From Scleromatobacter humisilvae (GTDB taxonomy: Bacteria; Pseudomonadota; Gammaproteobacteria; Burkholderiales; Burkholderiaceae_C), in contig NZ_JAJLJH010000005.1 of the NCBI RefSeq assembly GCF_023231945.1, forward strand, positions 62,001 through 126,000: a stretch of DNA of 64,000 nt, written 5' to 3'. Below the pieces are notes generated by a model. That model did not search any database, was not told the origin of the DNA, and saw only the letters and a program-made list of their open reading frames with translations. This document shows, piece by piece, positions 11,283 to 20,633 of this stretch (positions are counted from its first letter, which is position 1; the number at the start of each line of letters is the position of its first letter). A program made the translations under genes and the position numbers.

Positions 11283-12149
11283 CTAACCGCCGAATTCGTC
11301 GCCCAGCTCCTTCGCGCGCGCCTGCGCCGCGCGCAGCGCCTGCACGATCGCCGGCTTGACGCCCGCGGCCTCCATCGACGCGATCGCGGCGTACGTGGTG
11401 CCGCCCTTGGACGTCACGCGCGAGCGCAGCGTCTCGGGCGACTCGTCGCTGGCACGCGCGAGCGAGGTCGCGCCCTTGAACGTCGCCTGCGCCAGGCGCC
11501 GCCCCTGCCCGGGGCTCAGGCCCATGTCGGCCGCGGCCTGCATCATGGCCTCGATGAAGAAGAACACGTAGGCCGGGCCGGAGCCGGACAGCGCGGTGAC
11601 GGCGTCGAGGTCGCTCTCCTGCGCCACCCACAGCGTCTCGCCGGTGGGTGCCAGCACGCGCTCGATCGCGGCGCGGTCGTCGGCGCTCACCGCGGCGCGC
11701 GCGAACAGGCCGGCGATGCCCTCGCCGATCAGCGCCGGCGTGTTGGGCATGGCGCGCACGACGCGGTCGCTGCCGGTGGCGCGTGCGATGGCGTCGCTGC
11801 GGATGCCGGCCATCACCGACAGGTGCAGCGCGCCGCCGACGAAGGGCGCGCAGGGCGCGGCGGCCTCGAGGAAGACCTGCGGCTTGACGGCCCACACGAC
11901 GATGTCGGCGCCGGCCAGCGCGGCGCCCCCGGCGGCCTCCACGCGCACGCCAAATTTCTCACGGACGATGTCGGCTTGTGGCGCATGCGGTTCGACCACC
12001 ACGACGCGGCTCGGCGGATGCCCCGCGGCGATCAATCCACCGAGGATGGCTCCGGCCATGTTGCCGCCGCCGACGAAAGCCAGCAGCGGTGCCGTCGAGG
12101 CGCCGGAAGGCCCCGGCAGTGGCGCGGATTGGGTGTTCGAGTTCATCAT
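11283..12149 (-). CDS. proC: Pyrroline-5-carboxylate reductase
   Basis: This cytoplasmic enzyme of 288 residues catalyses the last step of proline synthesis, reducing pyrroline-5-carboxylate with NAD(P)H. The nucleotide-binding motif AFVGGGNMAGAILGG lies just after a variable N-terminal tail of about 20 residues. VMAGIRSDAI and the C-terminal signature region GSGPAYVFFFIEAM with SPETLRSRVTSKGGTT are also visible. Two ATG codons stand back to back at 12149 and 12146; neither has a strong ribosome-binding site. It is divergent from gdhA, with a dyad in the shared upstream region. Confidence 0.95.
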   Translation of the reverse strand: MMNSNTQSAPLPGPSGASTAPLLAFVGGGNMAGAILGGLIAAGHPPSRVVVVEPHAPQADIVREKFGVRVEAAGGAALAGADIVVWAVKPQVFLEAAAPCAPFVGGALHLSVMAGIRSDAIARATGSDRVVRAMPNTPALIGEGIAGLFARAAVSADDRAAIERVLAPTGETLWVAQESDLDAVTALSGSGPAYVFFFIEAMMQAAADMGLSPGQGRRLAQATFKGATSLARASDESPETLRSRVTSKGGTTYAAIASMEAAGVKPAIVQALRAAQARAKELGDEFGG

Positions 12150-12207
12150 CCGGCGAGTGTAGGACCCGCCCGCGCCGTAACCGGCATGAAACCGACTCGC
12201 AGGGGTC

Positions 12208-12222
12208 ATGCAAAAGTTGCAT
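12208..12222. promoter_or_regulatory. Dyad ATGCAA-3-TTGCAT in the proC/gdhA intergenic region
   Basis: A perfect 6-bp inverted repeat separated by AAG lies 59 bases upstream of proC and 160 bases upstream of gdhA. The symmetry suggests a binding site for a dimeric regulator. The factor is unknown. Confidence 0.35.
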
Positions 12223-12381
12223 GGGGCTCGGTGACTAATTCGGCGCGGTCCGGCCTACAGTGCGGCCACTCCCGGCGCGGGCCCGTCTCCGATCGAGACC
12301 GTCGCGCCCACGGAACTTGCGTCGCCCCGCTCACGAGGCCGGGCGAGTCGCGAATCTCAAACAGACACAAGGAATTCCGTC

Positions 12382-13653
12382 ATGAGCAATCTGTCGTACG
12401 TTTCACCGACCGGTGACAGCCCCTGGGGCACGTACCTGTCGCAGGTCGACCGCGTGGTGCCCTACCTCGGCGCGCAGGCCCGCTGGGTCGAGACCCTCAA
12501 GCGCCCGAAGCGCGCGCTGATCGTCGACGTGCCCATCGAGCTGGACAACGGCACCGTCGCTCACTTCGAAGGCTTTCGCGTGCAGCACAACCTGTCGCGC
12601 GGCCCGGGCAAGGGCGGCGTGCGCTACCACCCGGACGTCACGCTGGAAGAAGTGATGGCGCTGTCGGCGTGGATGACGGTCAAGTGCGCGGCCGTGAACC
12701 TGCCGTTCGGCGGCGCCAAGGGCGGCATCCGCGTCGACCCCAAGCTGCTGTCGACCAAGGAACTCGAGCGCATGACGCGCCGCTACACCAGCGAGATCGG
12801 CCTGATCATCGGCCCGCAGAAGGACATCCCGGCGCCGGACGTGAACACCAACGGCCAGATCATGGCCTGGATGATGGACACGTACTCGATGAACACCGGC
12901 TCGACGTCCACCGGCGTCGTCACCGGCAAGCCGCTGCACCTCGGCGGCTCGGCCGGCCGCATCAAGGCCACCGGCCGGGGCGTGTTCGTCACCGGCAGGG
13001 AAGCGGCCCGCCGCATCGGCATGGACCTGAACGGCGCCCGCGTCGCGGTGCAGGGCTTCGGCAACGTCGGTGGCTCTGCCGCCGAACTGTTCGGCCAGGC
13101 CGGCTCGAAGATCGTCGCGGCGCAGGACCACACCGGCACCATCTTCAACGCCAACGGCTTCGACCTCGCCGAACTGATCCCGCACGTGAACAACACGGGC
13201 GGCGTCGCCGGCTTCAAGGGCGCCGACGTCATCAAGGCCGAGGAGTTCTGGGACGTCGACTGCGACATCCTGATCCCGGCCGCCCTCGAAGGCCAGATCA
13301 CCGAGGAGCGCGCCCGCCGCATCAAGGCCAAGATGGTGCTCGAAGGCGCCAACGGCCCGACGGTGCCCAAGGCCGACGACATGCTGTTCGAGCGCAACAT
13401 CCTCGTGGTGCCGGACGTCATCTGCAACGCCGGCGGCGTGACGGTGTCGTACTTCGAATGGGTGCAGGATTTCTCCAGCTTCTTCTGGAGCGAGGACGAG
13501 ATCAACGTGCGCCTGGACAAGATCATGGTCGACGCGCTCAAGAAGATCTGGGACACGGCCGACCGCCACAAGATCACGCTGCGCACCGCGACCTTCGCCG
13601 TCGCCTGCGAACGCATCCTGATCGCACGCGAAGAGCGCGGCCTGTACCCCTGA
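12382..13653 (+). CDS. gdhA: Glutamate dehydrogenase (GLFV family)
   Basis: This 423-residue hexameric-type enzyme interconverts glutamate and 2-oxoglutarate plus ammonia. The substrate domain carries the catalytic lysine Lys113 in [14 protein letters not shown]. The Rossmann domain shows [17 protein letters not shown]. Its length matches the small glutamate dehydrogenases that resemble bacterial NAD-linked or dual-specificity enzymes; cofactor preference cannot be fixed by eye. An AAGGAAT site precedes the start and a strong intrinsic terminator follows, so it is transcribed alone. Nearby proC and putA suggest a local concentration of proline/glutamate metabolism. Confidence 0.95.
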   Translation: MSNLSYVSPTGDSPWGTYLSQVDRVVPYLGAQARWVETLKRPKRALIVDVPIELDNGTVAHFEGFRVQHNLSRGPGKGGVRYHPDVTLEEVMALSAWMTVKCAAVNLPFGGAKGGIRVDPKLLSTKELERMTRRYTSEIGLIIGPQKDIPAPDVNTNGQIMAWMMDTYSMNTGSTSTGVVTGKPLHLGGSAGRIKATGRGVFVTGREAARRIGMDLNGARVAVQGFGNVGGSAAELFGQAGSKIVAAQDHTGTIFNANGFDLAELIPHVNNTGGVAGFKGADVIKAEEFWDVDCDILIPAALEGQITEERARRIKAKMVLEGANGPTVPKADDMLFERNILVVPDVICNAGGVTVSYFEWVQDFSSFFWSEDEINVRLDKIMVDALKKIWDTADRHKITLRTATFAVACERILIAREERGLYP

Positions 13654-13679
13654 AGCATCGCGGTGGCGCGATCATCGAG

Positions 13680-13702
13680 AGGGCCCTTCGGGGCCCTTTT
13701 TT
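13680..13702 (+). terminator. Intrinsic terminator of gdhA
   Basis: A perfect 6-bp stem GGGCCC / GGGCCC (13681-13686 with 13691-13696) has a stable TTCG loop. It is extended by an A-T pair and followed directly by six T residues. Confidence 0.92.
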
Positions 13703-13737
13703 CATGACGCGGCGCGGGCCATCGCCCCAGGAGGCGG

Positions 13738-14916
13738 CTAGGTCGCGGCTGCGTCGGGTTGCGGCGCCGGCGATGGCGCCGATGCCGGCGGCGTGCCACC
13801 GTCCTGCGACGGCTCCTCCGGGCTCTTCTCGTGCGGCTTCACGGTGGAGCGGATGATCATGATCTTGTTCAGGACGTCGAACCAGAACGGCGCGCCGAGC
13901 ATGATCGCCATCGCCGTGACGAGCCAGCCCAAGCCGATGCGCAGCCAGGAATAGAACGGGCTGTGGCCCGCATCGCACCGGCGCGTGACCTGGTCGTTGT
14001 CCACCGTGGAGGCGGCGCAGAACTGGGTCGGCGCGACGGAGTACCAGGCATCCCGGTCGTCGTGCTCCCAGCCGATCGGCAGCGCCACCGCCTCGAGTTC
14101 GGCGCGCGTCTCCTTGAGCGCGGTCAGGTCGATGGTCGGCACGGCGGCGGACGCGGCCACCGCGGGTGCCGGAGCCCTGGCCGCCTCGGAGCGGTGCACG
14201 ACGCTTTCGCGCAATGTCTTGTCCGTCGTCAGGCGATGCAGGATGTGCAGCGAGTCGACGTTGAGGACGACGGCGGCCACGACCCCGATGATGAACAGCA
14301 GGGCCTGCGTCCGGCGCTTGTACCAGCCCGAGGCACGATCCATCGCGCCGTCGAACCACTGCTCGATGGCCTTGCGCACGCGCGCGAGGTCGCCATCGGC
14401 ATAGTCGATGGCGGACAGGATGATGTCGCGCAGGTGCGCGGAATAGCCCAGCGCGCCCTGGCGCAGGAGGTCGATGTCCAGCTTCGCGAGCTTGCCGGGC
14501 TTCCCGGCTTCGGGCGCGGCAGCCGTAGGCGTGTTCTTCGGCGGCGGACGGCGCGCGATCTGGTCGATCAATGCCGTCGCGAAGTGGCCGGTTGGGATGT
14601 ACGACGGCAGGTTGCGGCGCGCGCTCAGCGGCATGTGCTTGTCCGCGCCCGACCACATGTTGAAGCCGCTCTTGCGAAGCTTGTCGACCTGGTACACGCC
14701 CTGGAAGAGCGAGAAGATGATCGGGTGGTGGTAGAGCAGCCTCGAGGTCTCGCCGGTGTCGTCGTCGAGCAGGGTGCGCATCGCCCGCTCCAGATCCATC
14801 GCGCGCCATTTCAGCAGCCCTTCGATCCATTCCTTGATGGCCGTGCACACCAGTGACATCAGCAGGAACAGGAACACCATGCCGATGGCGACTTCGAGGG
14901 TTTCCGAATTGAACAT
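13738..14916 (-). CDS. Membrane protein of unknown function
   Basis: This 392-residue protein is preceded by a good AGGGAG ribosome-binding site. Residues 8-27 form a membrane helix (VAIGMVFLFLLMSLVCTAIK). A long soluble part follows, mostly charged, with a Pro/Ala-rich segment near 145-165 (PPPKNTPTAAAPEAGK). A second helix lies near 225-240 (LLFIIGVVAAVVLN) and a third near 330-350 (GLGWLVTAMAIMLGAPFWF). The C-terminal tail is rich in Pro, Ala and Ser. I do not recognise a named domain. It lies alone between gdhA and a DinB-fold gene. Confidence 0.8.
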   Translation of the reverse strand: MFNSETLEVAIGMVFLFLLMSLVCTAIKEWIEGLLKWRAMDLERAMRTLLDDDTGETSRLLYHHPIIFSLFQGVYQVDKLRKSGFNMWSGADKHMPLSARRNLPSYIPTGHFATALIDQIARRPPPKNTPTAAAPEAGKPGKLAKLDIDLLRQGALGYSAHLRDIILSAIDYADGDLARVRKAIEQWFDGAMDRASGWYKRRTQALLFIIGVVAAVVLNVDSLHILHRLTTDKTLRESVVHRSEAARAPAPAVAASAAVPTIDLTALKETRAELEAVALPIGWEHDDRDAWYSVAPTQFCAASTVDNDQVTRRCDAGHSPFYSWLRIGLGWLVTAMAIMLGAPFWFDVLNKIMIIRSTVKPHEKSPEEPSQDGGTPPASAPSPAPQPDAAAT

Positions 14917-15124
14917 GCGCGGCTCCCTGACCTGAAGTCGGCAAGACTACGACGCGGCGGACGATCGCGCGTCCGTTGAAGTAGGGATGCGCGAGCCTTC
15001 GAACGAAGCGGAGGGCGAGTGCTCGCGTCCGGCAGGCCCCCGCGATGGGCAAGCAGGAATTCGCCCCGCTCGCGGCCAGGGCCCGCGTGTCGCAGTGACT
15101 TCACGGGTGCGGCAAGATGGCGTC

Positions 15125-15622
15125 ATGAACGACATCACGCTGCGCGCCCTCGCCGATTTCCCCGACCAGCTCGAGTCCCACTTCGCCGCCTTCGCGCCGG
15201 AGTTCACGCGCTGGGCGCCGCCCTCGTGGGACGGCGTGCCCAGCGAGCCGCTGACGGCGCTCGAGCAGCTGTGCCACGTGCGCGACATCGAGATCGACGG
15301 CTACCAGCTGCGCATCCGCCGCACGCTCGCCGAGACGCATCCGACGCTGGCCTCCATCGACACCGAGGCCCTCGTGCGCGAGCGCGCCTACGCGCGTGAC
15401 GAGCCCGCGCGCGTGCTCGCCGCGTTCCGCGCGGCGCGGGCGCGGACGCTGGAGATGATCTCCGGCCTGTCCGAAGAGCAACTGGCGCGCACCGCCGTCT
15501 TCGAGGGCTACGGCCCGCTGACGCTGCGCAGCCTGATCCACTATCTCTGCAGCCACGACCAGCAGCATCTGGCCGGACTGCAGTGGCTGCTGGGCAAGGC
15601 GGAGGCGTCCCGGCTGGCCTGA
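15125..15622 (+). CDS. DinB-fold protein
   Basis: This 165-residue protein has the four-helix DinB/YfiT-like pattern. Three candidate metal-binding histidines appear: one in LEQLCHVRDIEIDGYQ near residue 41, and two in the C-terminal LIHYLCSHDQQHLAG region. Family members include thiol transferases and stress-induced hydrolases of mostly unknown substrate. The ATG at 15125 was chosen because the domain begins right after it. The frame is open upstream to 14987, but that part is Arg/Gly-rich and unlike the domain. There is no clear ribosome-binding site. Confidence 0.78.
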   Translation: MNDITLRALADFPDQLESHFAAFAPEFTRWAPPSWDGVPSEPLTALEQLCHVRDIEIDGYQLRIRRTLAETHPTLASIDTEALVRERAYARDEPARVLAAFRAARARTLEMISGLSEEQLARTAVFEGYGPLTLRSLIHYLCSHDQQHLAGLQWLLGKAEASRLA

Positions 15623-15726
15623 CGGCCGCGCAGGCAGTCCGCGCGGTGCGCCGCAGCATCGCGCGCGCACGCCGAACTATTCGCCGCCGCCACCGCGCCC
15701 GTCGGGCGCCGGCGCCGGAAATCCCG

Positions 15727-15741
15727 TGCAAATTGGTTGCA
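15727..15741. promoter_or_regulatory. Dyad TGCAA-5-TTGCA upstream of the GH16 gene
   Basis: An inverted repeat with 5-bp arms is followed by another TTGCA at 15747. It is one of three separate dyads in the 258-base region before the glucanase, and its arms match those of the dyad between proC and gdhA. Confidence 0.3.
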
Positions 15742-15786
15742 GGAAGTTGCATACCGCCTGCCGTACCCGGTTCTGGGGATGCGTTC

Positions 15787-15800
15787 TGAAAACGCTTTCA
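15787..15800. promoter_or_regulatory. LacI/GalR-type operator candidate
   Basis: The 14-mer TGAAAACGCTTTCA has the central CG and flanking TGAAA/TTTCA arms typical of operators bound by LacI-family repressors. It lies 81 bases before the glucanase start. No LacI-family gene is in the window, so the regulator would be encoded elsewhere. Confidence 0.5.
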
Positions 15801-15822
15801 CTAGCATCGGCCGGCGGCGAAC

Positions 15823-15834
15823 GGAACCGGTTCC
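15823..15834. promoter_or_regulatory. 12-bp perfect palindrome before the GH16 gene
   Basis: GGAACCGGTTCC is fully self-complementary and lies 46 bases before the start codon, where a repressor site or part of the promoter could be. The function is unproven. Confidence 0.3.
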
Positions 15835-15880
15835 ATTGCTCTGCCGCATCGGTCACCACAACCCAACGCATGAGGCAAGC

Positions 15881-17014
15881 ATGATGAGACTCCGTACCCT
15901 TCTCGTGACGTCGGCCGCGGCGCTGCTCGGCCACGCGGCCCAGGCGCAGTCCTGGCAACTCGTCTGGTCGGACGAGTTCAACGGCTCCATCAGCCCGGAC
16001 TGGGTCTTCGAGACCGGGGGCGGCGGCTGGGGCAACAACGAGCTCGAGTACTACCGCAAGGAGAACGCGACCGTCGAGAACGGCAACCTCGTGATCACGG
16101 CCAAGAAGGAGGACTTCGGCGGCTATCACTACACCTCGGCGCGCATGAAGACGCAGGGCACGCGCAGCTGGAAGTACGGCCGCATGGAGGCGCGCATCAA
16201 GCTGCCGGCCGTGCAGGGCACGTGGCCGGGCTGGTGGATGCTGGGCAACAACATCGCCAGCGTGGGCTGGCCGGCGTCGGGCGAGACCGACATCATGGAG
16301 CAGATCAACACCGGCGGCACGGTCTACGGCAGCGTGCACTGGCAGGCGGCCAACGGCTCGCAGGCCGACTACAGCAACAACATCGGCACCACGCCGACGG
16401 ACTACCACGTGTACGCCGTCGAATGGGATCAGGACTTCATCAAGTGGTTCGTCGACGGCACCCAGTACAACCAGATCCAGATCACCAACGGCGTCGGCAA
16501 CACGCAGGCCTTCCAGAACCCGTTCTTCCTGCTGCTGAACATGGCCGTCGGCGGCAACTGGCCGGGCTTCACGATCAACGACGCCGCGCTGCCGGCCAAG
16601 ATGTACGTCGACTACGTGCGCGTCTACCAGAAGGGCACGCCGGTGAGTATCCAGATCGAGGCCGAGAACTACGCCGTGATGAGCGGCATCCAGACCGAGC
16701 CGTGCTCGGAGGGCGGCCAGGACGTCGGCTGGATCGACGCCAACGACTGGATCGTCTGGAACGTCAACATCCCCGTGGCCGGCACCTACACGGTCTCGTA
16801 CCGCGTCGCGAGCTTGAACGGCGGCGGCGTCATCCAGCTGGAGAAGGCCGGCGGCAGCCCGGTCTACGGCAGCGTGTCGGTACCCAAGACCGGCGGCTGG
16901 CAGAACTGGACGACGATCTCGCACCAGGTCACGCTGCCCGCGGGCCAGCAGCAGATCGCGGTGAAGGCGCTTGCGGGCGGCTACAACATCAACTGGCTGA
17001 AGATCGCCAACTGA
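15881..17014 (+). CDS. Secreted GH16 endo-beta-glucanase with CBM6-like module
   Basis: This 377-residue exported enzyme is predicted to cleave beta-1,3 or mixed beta-1,3-1,4 glucans such as laminarin. The signal peptide covers about residues 1-22, cut after HAAQAQ. The GH16 domain spans about 24-250 with catalytic motif ETDIME: Glu135 the expected nucleophile, Asp137 the helper and Glu140 the acid/base. The many Trp residues around WPGWWML line the cleft. Residues 256-377 form a CBM6-like module beginning IQIEAENYAVM and ending with YNINWLKIAN. Two ATG codons occur in tandem (15881, 15884). The upstream region holds a LacI-type operator candidate, which suggests induction by sugars. Confidence 0.93.
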   Translation: MMRLRTLLVTSAAALLGHAAQAQSWQLVWSDEFNGSISPDWVFETGGGGWGNNELEYYRKENATVENGNLVITAKKEDFGGYHYTSARMKTQGTRSWKYGRMEARIKLPAVQGTWPGWWMLGNNIASVGWPASGETDIMEQINTGGTVYGSVHWQAANGSQADYSNNIGTTPTDYHVYAVEWDQDFIKWFVDGTQYNQIQITNGVGNTQAFQNPFFLLLNMAVGGNWPGFTINDAALPAKMYVDYVRVYQKGTPVSIQIEAENYAVMSGIQTEPCSEGGQDVGWIDANDWIVWNVNIPVAGTYTVSYRVASLNGGGVIQLEKAGGSPVYGSVSVPKTGGWQNWTTISHQVTLPAGQQQIAVKALAGGYNINWLKIAN

Positions 17015-17024
17015 CGGCCAACCA

Positions 17025-17498
17025 TCATTTCGTTGCGAAAAGAGCCCGCCGGCGCGCCAGCGACGCCGCGGGCCACATCTCGGCGCTGGCGTAGTACTCC
17101 GGCACCGCCGGCACGTCGCCGGATAGCTGGATCCACGGCTGCTTGGTCGACGTGAAGATGTGGATGTCGGGTGGGAACGCGTCGGGCTCGTCGAGCGTGC
17201 CCACGCGCACGAAGCTCACCAGCGGGCTGCTGTATTGGCTCCAGACGGCGATCCGGCAGCTCGGGCAGCGCGCGATGCGCTGACCTTCGCCGCTGTGGGA
17301 CGGCGTGCCGACGACATCGACGGGGCCGGCCAGCAACGTGACGCGGTCGGCTTCGATCAGCGCGTTGAGCGCGAATGCGGCGCCGCTCTCGCGCTGGCAC
17401 CAGCGGCAGTGGCAGCAGTGCACGAACATCGGCCGCGCGTGCAGGCGGTAGCGCACGGCGCGGCAATCGCAGCCGCCGTCGAAGGTCTCGTCGCTCAT
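17025..17498 (-). CDS. GFA-domain (CENP-V/GFA) zinc protein
   Basis: This 157-residue protein belongs to the family named after glutathione-dependent formaldehyde-activating enzyme. It has the zinc-ligand cysteines: a GGCDCRAVRY start, a CCHCRWCQRESG cluster near residue 30 and a CPSC pair near residue 78. The formaldehyde function has been questioned for the wider family, so no substrate is assigned. It converges with the glucanase gene, and putA lies 75 bases further on the same strand. Confidence 0.85.
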   Translation of the reverse strand: MSDETFDGGCDCRAVRYRLHARPMFVHCCHCRWCQRESGAAFALNALIEADRVTLLAGPVDVVGTPSHSGEGQRIARCPSCRIAVWSQYSSPLVSFVRVGTLDEPDAFPPDIHIFTSTKQPWIQLSGDVPAVPEYYASAEMWPAASLARRRALFATK

Positions 17499-17573
17499 GT
17501 GAAAAATCCCCGCACCGTTGCCGATGCGGCGATTCTGTTGCCTGCGCCGGAGCGGCCCGACCCGGGCCTTCCC

Positions 17574-20500
17574 TCAATGCCCGCCGGACTCGCCCGCGAG
17601 CAGCGCCGCGTTGCCGCCGGCGGCCGCGGTGTTGATGGTCAGCGTCTGCTCGGCGCAGAAGCGCAGCAGGTAGTTCGGGCCGCCCGCCTTCGGGCCGGTG
17701 CCCGACAGGCCTTCGCCACCGAACGGCTGCACGCCCACCACCGCGCCGATGATGTTGCGGTTGATGTAGACGTTGCCCACCTTGGCCAGCTTCGCGAGAC
17801 GCTGCGCGCGGCTGTCGATGCGCGTCTGGATGCCCAGCGTCAGGCCGTAGCCCAGCTCGTTGATGTCGTGCATCACCTGGTCGACGTCGCCGTTCCAGCG
17901 CACGACGTGCAGCACCGGGCCGAAGATCTCTTCCTTCAGGTCGGCGATGGCGCCGAGCTCGAAGGCGACCGGCGGCACCAGGCGCGGGAACGTCGACGCC
18001 GTCTTCGCCTCGCCCAGCAGCTTGGCCTCCTTCTTCAGGCGCGCCACGTTGCGCGAGACGTTGGCGTGGGCCTCGTCGTCGATCACCGGGCCGACGTCTG
18101 TCGACAGCCGCGCCGGATCGCCGACGTTCAACTCGGCGAGCGCGCCCCGCACCATCTCGATCACGCCGTCGGCGATCGAGCCGTGCACGACCAGCAGGCG
18201 CAGCGCGGAGCAGCGCTGGCCGGCCGAGCGGAACGCGCTCTGCACGACGGCGTCGACGACCTGCTCGGGCAGCGCGCTCGAGTCGACGATCATCGCGTTG
18301 AGGCCGCCGGTCTCGGCGATGAACGGCACGATGGGGCCGTCCTTGTGCGCCAGCGTGCGCTGGATGATCTTGGCGACCTGCGTGGAGCCAGTGAAGCACA
18401 CGCCCGAGCAGTGCAGGTTGGCCGTCAGCGACGCGCCGATCGTCTCGCCCGGACCGTGCAGCAACGCCAGCGCGTCCTTCGGGACGCCCGCTTCGTACAG
18501 CAGTTCGACCATGCGCGCGGCGACCGCGGGCGTCTGTTCGGCCGGCTTGGCGGCGACGGTGTTGCCGGCCACCAGCGCGGCGACGACCTGGCCCGCGAAG
18601 ATCGCGAGCGGGAAGTTCCACGGCGAGATGCAGACGAACACGCCGCGGCCGGTCATGCGCAGCTCGTTGCTTTCGCCGGTCGGGCCGGGCAGCACCTGGT
18701 CCTGCAGGCGGATCTGCGCCTGGTCGGCGTAGTAGCGGCAGAAGTCGACCGCCTCGCGCACCTCAGCCACGCAGTCGCCCAGCGTCTTGTGCGCCTCCTT
18801 CACGAGCAGGCCGCAGAACTCGGCCAGCCGTGCGTCGAGCATGTCGCCGGCGCGGCGGATGATGGCGGCACGCTCGGCCACCGGGCGCTCGCTCCACGCG
18901 GCGAAGCCGTCGTCGAGCCTGACCATCTGCGTGATGACTTCCTCGGTGGTCGCCTCGCGGATCACGGGCACCACGGTGGCCGCGACGGCGGCGTCCAGCG
19001 GCGCGCGGTCGGCGATCACGGCCAGGTCGGCGCCGGTGGAGTTGCGGCGCTGCAGGCCGTGGTCGACCGGATACAGGAACGCAGGCATCGGGAATGCCGG
19101 CGGGCGCGCGGTGGTCATCGGCGAGGCGAGCAGGCGCTCGACGTCGACGGCGTTGTCGGCCAGCTGGTGCACGAAGCTCGAGTTGGCGCCGTTCTCCAGC
19201 AGGCGGCGCACGAGGTAGGCGAGCAGGTCGCGGTGCTCGCCCACGGGCGCATACACGCGGCAGGCGACCGTCGGATCCTTCATCACCTCGCGGTAGATGC
19301 CCTCGCCCATGCCGTGCAGACGCTGCATCTCGAACGCGGCGTTCTTCGCGCGCGCCATCTGCAGGATCGCGGCGATGGTGCCGGCGTTGTGCGTGGCGAA
19401 CTGCGGGTAGATGACGTCGGCGTGGGCGATGAGCGCGCGCGCGCAGGCCAGGTAGGAGATGTCGGTGTGTTCCTTGTGCGTGAACACGGGATAGCCGGTG
19501 AGGCCGCCTTCCTGCGCGCGCTTGATCTCGCCGTCCCAATACGCGCCCTTGACCAGGCGCACCATGAAGCGCAGCCTGTGCTTGCGTGCGATGGCGGCGA
19601 CGGCGTCGACGACCTGCAGCGCGCGAGTCTGGTAGGCCTGTACGGCCAGGCCGAAGCCGGTCCACTTCGGGAACGCATCGGCGATGCGCTCGGCGAGCGC
19701 GTCCAGCACGTCCAGCGACAGCTCGAGGCGGTCGGTTTCCTCGGCGTCGATCGTCAGGTTCAGGTTGGCACGCGCGGCCTGCTCGATCAGCGACCACACG
19801 CGCGGCAGCAGCTCGGCGAAGACGCGATCGCGCTGGCCGTCCTCGTAGCGCGAGAACAGCGCCGACAGCTTGATCGAGATGCCGTCGGCCGTCTCGGGCG
19901 AGGCGGCGACCTGTCCGCGCGAGATCGCGTCGATCGCGTTGGCATACGAGGCCAGGTATCGCTCGGCGTCGTGCTCGGTGCGCGCGCCCTCGCCCAGCAT
20001 GTCGTACGAGAAGCGCAGGCCGGTGGCGGCGTTGGCCGAACCGCGGCGCGCGCTTTCCATGTCCTTGCGCTGGTCCTGCGCCTCTTCCATCGCCTCGGCG
20101 ATCGTTCGGCCCAGCACGAACTGGCGACCCAGCAGCTGGATGGCGCGCACCGTGGCGGCGACGACCGTCTTCGCGCCCAGGCGCTTCAGCAGGCCGCCCT
20201 CGCCCTCGGCGCCGGGCAGGAACTTCTTCGACAGCGAGATGGCGTTGGCGGAGATGCCCGCCAGGATCTTGTGCGGACCGTCGACGACGGAGTCGGCGTC
20301 GAAGTCGGCGCGGCCCAGCTGGTCGGCGGTCAGCGCGATCGCGGTCTCGACGTCCGGCACGCGCAGCAGCGCCTCGGCCAGGCGCATCAGCGCGAGGCCC
20401 TCGGCGCTGGAGATCGGATACTCGCGCAGCAGCGATTCCATAGCCCAGAACGGCGCCGGCTTGTCGCGCACGGACTCCACCCACGGGCGGCCCGCGCGGA

Positions 20501-20633
20501 TCACCTGCGCCCAATCGAGCTGGCCCTGCAGCGTGGCCAGCGCCGCCTCGACGACGTCCACCTCCGGGCGATACGGGTAGGGCAGGCGGGCCTGTTGCGG
20601 CGCCGCGACAAACGGGAGGCTGGATGGAGACAT
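17574..20633 (-). CDS. putA: Bifunctional proline dehydrogenase / glutamate-semialdehyde dehydrogenase
   Basis: This 1019-residue enzyme oxidises proline to glutamate in two steps, with FAD in the proline dehydrogenase half and NAD in the aldehyde dehydrogenase half. The first half shows FMVRLVKGAYWDGEIKRAQ and the YPVFTHKEHTD region. The second half shows the catalytic cysteine Cys808 in GQRCSALRLL and SPWNFPLAIFAGQ. It begins with a short tail, so the N-terminal ribbon-helix-helix repressor domain of E. coli PutA is absent. Regulation must come from elsewhere, most simply from the divergent Lrp-type gene 96 bases away. The frame is open further upstream, but that part runs antisense to the regulator and is not coding. 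Confidence 0.96.
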   Translation of the reverse strand: MSPSSLPFVAAPQQARLPYPYRPEVDVVEAALATLQGQLDWAQVIRAGRPWVESVRDKPAPFWAMESLLREYPISSAEGLALMRLAEALLRVPDVETAIALTADQLGRADFDADSVVDGPHKILAGISANAISLSKKFLPGAEGEGGLLKRLGAKTVVAATVRAIQLLGRQFVLGRTIAEAMEEAQDQRKDMESARRGSANAATGLRFSYDMLGEGARTEHDAERYLASYANAIDAISRGQVAASPETADGISIKLSALFSRYEDGQRDRVFAELLPRVWSLIEQAARANLNLTIDAEETDRLELSLDVLDALAERIADAFPKWTGFGLAVQAYQTRALQVVDAVAAIARKHRLRFMVRLVKGAYWDGEIKRAQEGGLTGYPVFTHKEHTDISYLACARALIAHADVIYPQFATHNAGTIAAILQMARAKNAAFEMQRLHGMGEGIYREVMKDPTVACRVYAPVGEHRDLLAYLVRRLLENGANSSFVHQLADNAVDVERLLASPMTTARPPAFPMPAFLYPVDHGLQRRNSTGADLAVIADRAPLDAAVAATVVPVIREATTEEVITQMVRLDDGFAAWSERPVAERAAIIRRAGDMLDARLAEFCGLLVKEAHKTLGDCVAEVREAVDFCRYYADQAQIRLQDQVLPGPTGESNELRMTGRGVFVCISPWNFPLAIFAGQVVAALVAGNTVAAKPAEQTPAVAARMVELLYEAGVPKDALALLHGPGETIGASLTANLHCSGVCFTGSTQVAKIIQRTLAHKDGPIVPFIAETGGLNAMIVDSSALPEQVVDAVVQSAFRSAGQRCSALRLLVVHGSIADGVIEMVRGALAELNVGDPARLSTDVGPVIDDEAHANVSRNVARLKKEAKLLGEAKTASTFPRLVPPVAFELGAIADLKEEIFGPVLHVVRWNGDVDQVMHDINELGYGLTLGIQTRIDSRAQRLAKLAKVGNVYINRNIIGAVVGVQPFGGEGLSGTGPKAGGPNYLLRFCAEQTLTINTAAAGGNAALLAGESGGH

